NCBI RefSeq assembly: GCF_019209835.1
Contig: NZ_JAHUTS010000021.1
Coordinates: 10,965-74,964 of the forward strand
DNA length: 64,000 bases
Direction of reading: 5' to 3'
Source: Enterovibrio paralichthyis
GTDB taxonomy: Bacteria; Pseudomonadota; Gammaproteobacteria; Enterobacterales; Vibrionaceae
Shown here: in pieces, positions 6,973-15,800 of the stretch
Numbering within the stretch: the stretch's first letter is position 1
How the letters are laid out: every line of letters begins with the position of its first letter
Translations under genes and position numbers: made by a program
The notes under the pieces: generated by a model
Told to the model about the DNA's origin: nothing
Databases searched by the model: none
Seen by the model: the letters and a program-made list of their open reading frames with translations, nothing else

Positions 6973-9324
6973 TTACGCTTTCTGGGTATAGCTTTCCAGC
7001 CACTGTTTCAGCACGCCAATATCGTGCGGATACCCTTCTTTGATTTCATCGACCCAATCCCCAATATTCTCCCACCATGCCGGCAGTTCCGGTGACTGGG
7101 CTTTCTGCGCCAGTTTCTGAATATGCTTAAGGCCTATGGAGCCCGCCGCCCCTTTGATTTTGTGCGCCTCACTGGCAATACCATCCTGATCTTTGGCCGT
7201 CATATTGCTGTCGAGTATCTTGAGATATTCCGGCATCAACTCTTCAAACATGCCAATACTTTGCAGAACGGGCTCTGCACCGACAATGTCGACGTAAGAA
7301 CTCAGCATCTCCAGATCCAGCAAGGTTTCCAGCATCTCATTGCCAGGCTTCTTGTTTGTTTTGCCCATATTCTCTTTTTCCACGATTGGACACTGCAGCG
7401 CCAGGCGCTCTATCACATCTGTCATCGCAGTCACGCTGATAGGCTTGCTGATAGCATCATCCATCCCCTGGTTGATGTACTCGGTTTTGTCCTTGATGAC
7501 ATTGGCTGTCAGCGCCACCAATGGCGGCAGGTTTTTCTCTTCCGCACGCAGCGTCTTGGCAATATCAAACCCGGTCATGTCCGGAAGCTGGATATCAAGC
7601 AATACCAGATCATAGGTATGGTGAGGGTACATCGTCAGCGCTTCCTGTCCACTGCGGGCGACAAAAACAGTATGCCCTAGGCTTTCCAGCAAGTTGGTGG
7701 CAACCGTAATATTCAGTTCAATGTCTTCCACCAGCAAGATTTGCAGCGGGCTTTGCTCCACTTTCACCGTGGCTGCATTCTGGATTGCATCACACACAGG
7801 TACAGTCAGGGTAACGGTGAAGGTACTTCCTTCCCCGACTTCACTGTCGACCGTGATATCACCCCCCATCAGCCTTGCCAGCTTGCGGGAAACCGCCAGG
7901 CCGATACCGGTGCCTACTGCGTGCAGGTTGTCCTGCCCTTGCTGCACCTGATAATACATGGCAAAAATCTTACCCTGTTCCGTCTGCGGAATACCGATAC
8001 CACTGTCTTCAATGTCAAACTGCAGGTGGGCATTACCCTCTTCAACATCACAACTGACCGCCACATTCACCGCACCATGTTTGGTGAATTTGACCGCATT
8101 ACCCACCAGATTCCAGAGGATCTGGCGCAGTCGCGTTGCATCCACCAACACTGCAGATGGCAGCGTAGTCATGCGATCAAGGGAGAAACGCAGGCCTTTT
8201 TGTTCGGCCATCAAGGCGCTGATATTTTCAATTTCAGCCACAAAATCAGACAGGTCTACAGGTTGTGGCAACAACTCCAGCCGACTGCGATCAGATTTGT
8301 CCAAGTCGATAATGTCGTTAAAGATATTACCCAGAGTAATGGCGCTGACATGAATGGTTCTCAGGTAGCCAAGCTGGTCTTCTGACAGCTTGGTTTCCAG
8401 CAGCATCCGGCTCAGGCCAACGATGCCGTTAAGTGGTGTGCGCAGCTCATGGCTGATGGTGGAGATAAAGGCGGTCTTATCGCGGCTCGCCTTTTCCAGT
8501 GCATCCTGATAACGCTTACGTTCAGTGATTTCCCGGCCAAAGCCAACCAACCCAAGGCGCCGGCCATCACGGGAATAGAATGGCAACTTACGCAGCTCAA
8601 AGTAGGCTTTGCGTCCGTCGCTGTACTCCAGCCATTGCTCGTAGGTAAGCGGGATATTGTTGTCGAAGACCTCTTGATCCGTTTCTACCACCTTACTGGC
8701 GATGTCTTCACGGTAAACATCCCATGGCGTCAGGCCCACCAGCTCTTTTTCCTTCTTGCCGGTCAACTCTTCCATTGCCTTATTACAGCCGGAGAACTGG
8801 CCTTTTTCATTGCGGTAGTAAATGAGATCGGGCGACGCATCGATGAATGAGCGCAGCAGTGCAGTCTGCTCTGCCAGTTCCACCTGCGCCTTTTCACGCT
8901 GGTAGACCTCATTTTCCAGATCCTGCATCGCTTCCTCACGGGCGCCTTCTGCGCGCTTACGTTCCTCAATCTCCTGATTCAACTGGGTAATGTTGTCAGT
9001 GAGTTGGCGGTTAAGTTCCATATCCCTTGCCCGCATCTCTTCCAGTTTTGAAACCAGCTTGGTGAGGCGTTGGCGGGATTCTTCCAACTGGTCGACAACC
9101 ACGGAAAGAAAATAGACCGCCCAGGGCGTGATTAACAGACCGAAGAAGACTGAGCGGACGATGTCACTGTCATGTACTGTGCCATTCAGGACGAGGGTGA
9201 TCCCAACCTGGACAATCACGGCCAGTGCAACCAGCGCAAGCGCCAGCAACATGCTGAAACGCACGATGCCGAGTTTGACCAGCAAATCGACATAGTACTG
9301 CGCTAAAAGTTTAATTTGTTTCAT
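6973..9324 (-). CDS. arcB: Aerobic respiration control tripartite sensor kinase ArcB
   Basis: 783 residues with the full ArcB order: two membrane segments (about 22-47 and 58-77) with a tiny periplasmic loop, a coiled coil (about 80-155), a PAS domain (about 155-270), the histidine kinase with H292 in STISHELRTPLNG and nucleotide motifs NLVGNAVKF and GTGIGLAV, a receiver with D577 in LVLLDIQLPD, and an Hpt domain with H721 in EAHKIKGAAGS. It senses quinone redox state and relays phosphate to ArcA. Of the two E. coli redox cysteines, C180 is present, but the position of C241 is Tyr241 (GRKAYFELRK). Both proteins align without gaps to this point, so the substitution is real at sequence level. 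Confidence 0.97.
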   Translation of the reverse strand: MKQIKLLAQYYVDLLVKLGIVRFSMLLALALVALAVIVQVGITLVLNGTVHDSDIVRSVFFGLLITPWAVYFLSVVVDQLEESRQRLTKLVSKLEEMRARDMELNRQLTDNITQLNQEIEERKRAEGAREEAMQDLENEVYQREKAQVELAEQTALLRSFIDASPDLIYYRNEKGQFSGCNKAMEELTGKKEKELVGLTPWDVYREDIASKVVETDQEVFDNNIPLTYEQWLEYSDGRKAYFELRKLPFYSRDGRRLGLVGFGREITERKRYQDALEKASRDKTAFISTISHELRTPLNGIVGLSRMLLETKLSEDQLGYLRTIHVSAITLGNIFNDIIDLDKSDRSRLELLPQPVDLSDFVAEIENISALMAEQKGLRFSLDRMTTLPSAVLVDATRLRQILWNLVGNAVKFTKHGAVNVAVSCDVEEGNAHLQFDIEDSGIGIPQTEQGKIFAMYYQVQQGQDNLHAVGTGIGLAVSRKLARLMGGDITVDSEVGEGSTFTVTLTVPVCDAIQNAATVKVEQSPLQILLVEDIELNITVATNLLESLGHTVFVARSGQEALTMYPHHTYDLVLLDIQLPDMTGFDIAKTLRAEEKNLPPLVALTANVIKDKTEYINQGMDDAISKPISVTAMTDVIERLALQCPIVEKENMGKTNKKPGNEMLETLLDLEMLSSYVDIVGAEPVLQSIGMFEELMPEYLKILDSNMTAKDQDGIASEAHKIKGAAGSIGLKHIQKLAQKAQSPELPAWWENIGDWVDEIKEGYPHDIGVLKQWLESYTQKA

Positions 9325-9427
9325 TGAACATCCCGTACAACGTGAATTACCGGGAATGATAGCCTTGCCTTACAGCAAGCTAAAGGAGAAGGCAGTGATA
9401 ATTGTGCCGGTGCGACACAATTTCACG

Positions 9428-11191
9428 CTATGCAGGCTGTGGCTGACAAGTAGGTTCTGCGGATTTTGAGCTCACCGCTATCTGATTGCGCCCGGCGTGT
9501 TTAGCGCTATAGAGCGCTTTATCGGCCAGCGACACCAGATCACCGTAATCCTGCCCCGCCCGAGGGTAAACTGTCGCAATGCCCTGACTGAGGGTCAGGT
9601 CCTCATGCACAGTAGAATACGCATGGGGAATGGCTGCAGCTGCCAGCTCACGGGCAATGTTCTGCGCTACGACATGTGCCCCCTCTGCGTTGGTGTTGGG
9701 CAGCAGGATCGCAAACTCTTCACCACCATAACGGGCAACCGCATCCAGTGGACGGCGAATCACGCGTTGGAACACATCAGCCACCTGACGGAGCGCTTTG
9801 TCCCCTTCCTGATGACCATAGTTGTCATTGTAAGGTTTGAAGTAATCAATATCGCAGAAAATCAGGGATAACGGTTCCTGATCGCGGATATGCGCATGCC
9901 ACATTTTCACCAACTGCTCGTCAAAGCTGCGGCGGTTGGCAACCTTGGTCAGACCATCGACAAAGCTGAGTTCTTCCAGCTCCATGATGGCATCTGCCAG
10001 CTGTTGCTGTGTTGCCTTACGCTCGGTGACGTCTCGGGCAATGACCAGTACGCCAATGGTGTCATCTGTAGGGTCACGGAACTGGGTTTTGGTCAATTCG
10101 TACCAAACCTGTGAACCATCGCGCTTCATGACCAGATCTTCATATTTAATGGTTTTACCATCGCGAAGTACGGGTTCGTCAATCGCCCGGTGCTGTGCAA
10201 GCGCCTCCGGTTCCATCACGTCGTCAGCCCGCTCACCTTCAAGGTTGTCGTGCGACGCTCCCATTGCTTCAGCAAATGCTGCATTGCCACCTAAAAACTC
10301 ATAATCCCGGTTATATATACCGATAGGATCAACACTGGCCTTAAAAATAGAGGTCAGTACGTTACTGTGTTTTTTCAGTTGCTGTTCAACTTCCTGGCGC
10401 GCCTCGATTTCCCGTTCCAGCGATTGACGCATCATGTACCAGTTGGTGACGTCATGGCTGATGCTGAGAGTTCCAAACACCCGGTTGTCATCATCCAGCA
10501 GCGGCGTCTGACTGGTTTCCAGCAAGCAGCTGTCGCCGATTGGGTTAGTCGTCCAGCTTTGTTGGGTACGCCGGCCTCTGGGATCGTCCTGTTCGCTGAA
10601 CATCAGCCCCTCGTTCTCGCGCCCTTTCCAGAAACGGTCGAATGCAAGGTTAGAGCCGACGACGTGGCCGTCTTTGTCCTGAAAACAGATAAGCTCCGCC
10701 AGGGAGTTGATTACACTGCGGAAGATCTGGCTGTCATTGTCACTGAATGGCTCGCTGTACACCGTATCGGATTTCGGCTCCAGTGAGACGATCCACACCC
10801 GTTGACCTCCACACCAGACCGGCAACCCTGAAAAACGCGCATAACGCGTGTTACAAGATTTCGATGTGCTGCGAAAATCCGTGGTCATTTCAATGAAAGG
10901 ATGCGGCCAGGTGCGGGATGCCAGCAAAGCGGTAATAGTTCGCTGTTCACGTTCGCCGCAAATGCGGTACATATCGTCAGAGGTATCCACACTGAACAGG
11001 CGCACGAAACTGCGGTTTGCATACAGAATGCTACCGTCTTTATCGCGGATCATGGCTTTAGGTGAGTGCAGATTAGAAAGGTAAAGTCGCCATGTTTTTA
11101 ACGACATGACGCGCCGGTGAGAGATCCAGAACGCCCCGGCAATAAACCCAATCAACAACACTGCCAACGTCAATGGCAACCACTCACTCAT
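9428..11191 (-). CDS. Membrane-anchored PAS-GGDEF diguanylate cyclase
   Basis: 587 residues: one N-terminal membrane segment (about 6-24), three PAS-like regions (about 40-140, 155-255 and 280-390, the last ending VIARDVTERK), then a GGDEF domain from about 400 starting SFVDGLTKVANRRSFDEQL. The active-site signature GGEEF is intact at 489-493, and an RxxD inhibitory site (RPLD, 480-483) lies exactly five residues before it, so the enzyme should make cyclic di-GMP from two GTP and be inhibited by product. No EAL or HD-GYP domain is present. It is transcribed in the same direction as arcB, 103 bp upstream of it. In V. cholerae a GGDEF gene occupies the same place. The signal sensed is unknown. 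Confidence 0.93.
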   Translation of the reverse strand: MSEWLPLTLAVLLIGFIAGAFWISHRRVMSLKTWRLYLSNLHSPKAMIRDKDGSILYANRSFVRLFSVDTSDDMYRICGEREQRTITALLASRTWPHPFIEMTTDFRSTSKSCNTRYARFSGLPVWCGGQRVWIVSLEPKSDTVYSEPFSDNDSQIFRSVINSLAELICFQDKDGHVVGSNLAFDRFWKGRENEGLMFSEQDDPRGRRTQQSWTTNPIGDSCLLETSQTPLLDDDNRVFGTLSISHDVTNWYMMRQSLEREIEARQEVEQQLKKHSNVLTSIFKASVDPIGIYNRDYEFLGGNAAFAEAMGASHDNLEGERADDVMEPEALAQHRAIDEPVLRDGKTIKYEDLVMKRDGSQVWYELTKTQFRDPTDDTIGVLVIARDVTERKATQQQLADAIMELEELSFVDGLTKVANRRSFDEQLVKMWHAHIRDQEPLSLIFCDIDYFKPYNDNYGHQEGDKALRQVADVFQRVIRRPLDAVARYGGEEFAILLPNTNAEGAHVVAQNIARELAAAAIPHAYSTVHEDLTLSQGIATVYPRAGQDYGDLVSLADKALYSAKHAGRNQIAVSSKSAEPTCQPQPA

Positions 11192-11311
11192 TCTTCCACC
11201 CTGAAGAAAGCTTAAAACTTTGAACTAAAGTCACGCTTAATCTTGCCATATGCTCATGAAAGAAAACGAATAACCCGACATAATTTTGTGAGGTATCAAA
11301 CCCCAGTCACA

Positions 11312-12238
11312 TTATCGTGGAAATACGAACGGGGTACCCAGCGCACTCCCCTGCGCACCCTTGATGTTCAGTGCGCGGCCAAGCTCAGTCATCGCCAACC
11401 AGCGGTTTTCACACCACTCCGGCGCCAGCAGGGTTGGCTTGCGTGCGTTGGCAGAAACGCGATGATACACCACATTCGGAGGTGTCCGCAGGATCATCTC
11501 AGAGGCACTCTCGACATAATCTTGCAGTGAAATAGCATCCAGTCTGCCTGCACGCCAGGCTTTCGCCATAATCGAGCCGTCAACAATATGAAGTGGGTGT
11601 AGTTTGATGCCTTCAGTACCGGTACCGATGACGCGATCCATAGTTTCGATATGGTCGACACGGGTATCGCCCGGCAGCCCTACAATCAGATGGGTACACA
11701 CATTCAACCCAAGCGCCCGCGCCTTGCGGGTGATGCGATCATAACAAGCAAAATCGTGGCCGCGGTTAATCCGCTGCAGGGTCTTATCATTGGCCGTCTG
11801 CAAACCCAGCTCCAGCCAAATCTCAAAACCCTGATCTTTGTAATGTGCCAGTAATTCCAGCACGGCATCAGGGACACAGTCAGGGCGTGTACCTACGCAA
11901 AGGCCGACGATATCCGCACTTTTCAGCGCCTCTTCATACATCGCCTTGAGCTTTTCCACTTCCGCATAGGTACTGGTATAGGCCTGGAAGTAAGCCAGGT
12001 AGCGTTTAGCCCGGTTCACTTCCGTCGCGCGTTGTGTCAGCTGTGCAGTCACAGATAGCTGCTGCGCTGTTTCATCGGCAAATGACGCCACATTGCAAAA
12101 CGTACATCCACCTCTTCCAAGGGTGCCGTCCCGGTTCGGGCAACTGAAGCCACCATGAAGGGTGAGTTTGTGAACTTTTTCGCCATACCTGCGTTGTAAA
12201 TCCTGACCAAAGGTATTCACCAAATGATGAAGTTCCAT
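11312..12238 (-). CDS. yhcC: YhcC-family radical SAM protein
   Basis: 308 residues of the TIGR01212/YhcC family. The [4Fe-4S] cluster ligands are C33, C45 and C48 (CPNRDGTLGRGGCTFC), an unusual spacing compared with CxxxCxxC that typifies this family. Downstream motifs include GLCVGTRPDCVPD and LELGLQTANDKTLQRINRGH, as in Elp3-like radical SAM barrels. The substrate is not established; a role in RNA or metabolite modification is only a guess from the fold. The ATG at 12238 follows AGGCGG. In E. coli yhcC is also a neighbour of gltBD, as it is here. Confidence 0.9.
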   Translation of the reverse strand: MELHHLVNTFGQDLQRRYGEKVHKLTLHGGFSCPNRDGTLGRGGCTFCNVASFADETAQQLSVTAQLTQRATEVNRAKRYLAYFQAYTSTYAEVEKLKAMYEEALKSADIVGLCVGTRPDCVPDAVLELLAHYKDQGFEIWLELGLQTANDKTLQRINRGHDFACYDRITRKARALGLNVCTHLIVGLPGDTRVDHIETMDRVIGTGTEGIKLHPLHIVDGSIMAKAWRAGRLDAISLQDYVESASEMILRTPPNVVYHRVSANARKPTLLAPEWCENRWLAMTELGRALNIKGAQGSALGTPFVFPR

Positions 12239-12556
12239 CGCTGACCGCCTGACTTGTTCATTGGAAGAAAAAAGCGCGGGATCCTAACACAGGCAGCTGG
12301 ATCAAAACCTCGATCAAATCAATATCGCTTTAACTATTTATCGCCCCAATGAAAGTAAATTACAGATTTTTCACTGCCTCTCAAAGCATCAAAAAAGCAA
12401 AAGATCTGCTTATTCATCAAAGAATCTGATTTTCGAATATTCATGCATTTCAATCGCGGATTTAACATCTAAAGTCGCCGTTCGCGGCGATTGAAGTGCA
12501 ACTTTTTATGGTAATTAATTTTCTAAATATGTAGGATAGCTACAGCTGCGCCTAAA

Positions 12557-12584
12557 TTGTGAGCAATAAAATTCGCCATATAAC
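12557..12584 (+). promoter_or_regulatory. Candidate sigma70 promoter of gltBD-1
   Basis: TTGTGA (12557-12562), 16 bp, TATAAC (12579-12584). This would give a leader of about 220 nt before the gltB ATG at 12810. Confidence 0.5.
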
Positions 12585-12657
12585 GCGCTTTTTTAGTCAG
12601 TTGTATGGCATATCAAAGAAAGCGCAGCATATCTGCATAGGATTGCAAAAAGGAGAT

Positions 12658-12787
12658 GGTTACTGGTTTTATCAGTAGCCGGGCTTGGTTGCCGTGACAA
12701 ACCCTTGGTTTGACAACAATTGGCGACCGCTCAAACCCCGCCCGCAACAGGCGAGGTAAAGGAAGGCAAATGCGCCCACCGCATTTG
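12658..12787 (+). promoter_or_regulatory. Hairpin-rich 5' leader of gltB-1
   Basis: Three hairpins: GGTTACTG/CAGTAGCC (12658-12665 with 12673-12680, one G-U pair), CAAACC/GGTTTG (12698-12703 with 12707-12712), and CAAATGCG/CGCATTTG (12767-12774 with 12780-12787), the last ending about 10 nt before the ribosome site. A further CGCC/GGCG pair lies near 12738-12752. An AAAAAGGAG motif precedes the first hairpin. No known riboswitch class is recognised. Confidence 0.5.
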
Positions 12788-12809
12788 TGTCAACTGGAAG
12801 GACGTAAAC

Positions 12810-15800
12810 ATGACTGATTCAGTGCTACGCACCGAGGGACTTTATGTGCCCGAAATGGAACACGACGCCTGTGGTATTGGCTTCGTCGCCCACCTGAAGA
12901 ACAGAAAGTCTCATGCGATTGTAACTCAGGCACTTGATATGCTGGCCCGTATGGAACACCGCGGCGGCCAGGGCTGTGATCCATGTAGTGGTGACGGCGC
13001 AGGTATACTTTTACAAAAACCCCACGAATTCTTACTCGAAGAAACCCGCAAACTGGGCATTCAACTGCCATCGTCTGACAAGTACGGTGTCGGTGTCATG
13101 TTGTTCCCGAAAGACGAGAACAAACGCCAGCAATGCCGTGAAATCTTCGAACGCAACGCCAAACGCCTCGATCTCGAAGTCATTGGTTACCGTGTTCTGC
13201 CAACCGATAACTCTATGATTGGTGCCGATCCACTGAGCACCGAACCTCAGTTTGAACATGCATTTGTAACCGGTGGTGATTATCTTTCTCTGGACGAACT
13301 TGAGCGCAAACTGTTTGTGCTGCGTAACTACACCGTGCGCGTGTGTCTGGAAAGTGTGTCCAACATTGGTGATGACTTCTACATCAACTCCTTCTCAGCC
13401 AAGACACTGGTGTATAAAGGACAGTTGACTACCGAGCAGGTACCTCAGTACTTCCTCGACCTGCAAAACCCCTCCATGGTGACTGCACTGGCGCTGGTTC
13501 ACTCGCGCTTCTCCACCAACACCTTCCCGAAATGGCGTCTGGCACAGCCTTTCCGCTATATCGCCCACAATGGTGAAATCAACACAGTCCGCGGCAACCT
13601 GAACTGGATGAAAGCCCGTGAAGCGCTGCTGGAAACGAAGCTGTTTAGCGACCAGGAACTCAAGATGCTGCTGCCAATCTGTCAGGAAGGCGCATCGGAT
13701 TCCGCCAACTTCGATATGGCACTGGAACTGCTCGTGTTGACCGGCCGCAGCCTGCCGCACGCTCTGATGATGATGATCCCGGAAGCGTGGCAGGAGAAGA
13801 AAGACATGGATCCGAAACTCCGTGCTTTCTACCAGTATCACGCCAATATCATGGAACCTTGGGATGGCCCGGCGTCTGTCTGTTTTACTGACGGTGTGAA
13901 AGTGGGTGCAACCCTTGACCGTAACGGCCTGCGTCCTAGTCGCTACACAGTGACCAAAGACGACTACCTCATCATGGCATCCGAGTCAGGTGTGGTAGAG
14001 ATCGCTCCTGAAAACATTCATTTCCGTGGCCGCCTGCAACCAGGCCGTATCTTTGTTGCTGACCTTGAGCAAGGCCGTATCATCTCTGATGAAGAGGTGA
14101 AGAATGAAATCGCTACTGCCCAGCCTTACCAGGAGTGGGTAGAGAAAAACCTGCTGCACATCGACAAACTGCCGGATGCAGACAGCAAGCACCACCAGCC
14201 GTCACCAGATCGTTTGCTGCACCATCAACAAGCGTTTGGTGTGACCTCAGAAGAGGTCAACGAAATCATCTTACCAATGGCGAAAGACGGCAAAGAGCCA
14301 TTGGGTGCCATGGGGGCAGACTGGCCACTGGCTGTGCTTTCGCATCAGTCCCAGCACCTTTCGAATTACTTCAAGCAGCTGTTTGCTCAGGTGACCAACC
14401 CACCGATCGATCCGATCCGTGAGCGCATGGTTATGTCGCTGAAAACGTATTTGGGTAAAGATCAGAACCTCTTGATTGAATCCCCAATCCACTGCCGCAA
14501 GGTCGAGTTGGAATCACCGGTACTGAGCAACGCTGAGCTAGAAAAACTGCGCGCGATTGATAACGATCACTTGCAAGCCAAGACGCTTGATATCGTGTTC
14601 CGTGCCAGCGGTGAGCCGGGCAAACTGGAGCGTGCACTGAAGCGAATCTGCCAGTATGCAGAAGATGCTGTCATTGATGGCTACTCCATCATCCTGCTGA
14701 CTGACCGTGCAGTAAACTCCAACCATGCTGCAATCCCTGCCATGCTGGCCGTGGGTGCGGTACACCACCACCTGATCCGCAAAGGTCTGCGTGCGAAAGC
14801 CGACATCGTTATCGAAACCGGTGACGCGCGTGAAACCCATCACTTTGCCACACTCGTTGGCTACGGTGCGAATGCTGTTAACCCGTACCTGGTCTACGAA
14901 ACTCTGGTCGATCTACAGCGTACCAAGAAGCTGGATCCAGCCGCGGATGTGGACAAACTGTTCGAGAACTACCGTAAGTCTATCAATGCCGGTCTTCTCA
15001 AGATTTTCTCCAAAATGGGGATCTCTACCCTGCAGTCATACCACGGTGCGCAAATCTTTGAAGCACTGGGTATCAGCAAGTCTGTGGTGGACAAGTACTT
15101 CACCGGTACGGTTTCCCGTATTCAGGGTCTGACCATTGATGACATCGCCAAAGAAGTACTGGTGCGTCACCGCCTGGGCTACCCTACCCGTGAGATCCCA
15201 GTACAGATGCTGGATGTAGGTGGTGTTTACCAGTGGAAACAGCGTGGTGAGAAACACCTGTTCAACCCTGAAACTATTCACCTGTTGCAGCACTCCACGC
15301 GCGACAAAGATTTCAAACAGTTCAAAGAATACTGTAAAGCCGTCGACAGCCAGGGTGATGATGCCGCAACACTGCGCAGCCAGTTCGACTTTGTAAAAAA
15401 TCCGGCTGGCAGCATCCCATTGGAAGAGGTCGAACCGGTAGAGAGCATCCTGAAACGCTTTGCGACGGGTGCAATGAGCTTTGGTTCCATCTCGCATGAA
15501 GCGCACTCAACCCTTGCTGTTGCGATGAACCGTATTGGCGCGAAATCCAACTCCGGTGAAGGTGGTGAAGACCCTATCCGTTTCGAGAAAAAAGAAAACG
15601 GTGACTGGGAACGCTCTGCGATTAAACAGGTTGCTTCTGGACGCTTCGGTGTCACCTCTTACTACCTGGCGAATGCCGATGAGCTGCAAATCAAGATGGC
15701 ACAGGGTGCAAAACCAGGCGAAGGCGGACAGCTGCCGGGTCACAAGGTAGACGACTGGATTGGTCGTACCCGTCACTCCACCCCGGGCGTCGGTCTTATC

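Larger units (their letters stand above)
12239..12809 (+). other. Intergenic region and long leader before gltB-1
   Basis: 571 bp between divergent yhcC and gltB. It contains the yhcC promoter region, a candidate gltB promoter at 12557-12584 and about 220 bp of leader with several hairpins (listed separately). An in-frame TTG at 12720 would extend GltB by 30 residues, but that stretch has no ribosome site and runs through a hairpin, so I reject it as coding. Confidence 0.6.

Noticed and set aside
12649..12699. Possible leader peptide (ATG at 12656, 13 codons) before gltB-1
   Set aside because: The AAGGAG motif touches the ATG, leaving no spacing for initiation, and the peptide has no run of Glu or Gln codons.
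12720..12809. 30-residue N-terminal extension of GltB from a TTG
   Set aside because: No ribosome site, runs through a perfect hairpin, and would place the catalytic cysteine far from the N-terminus.
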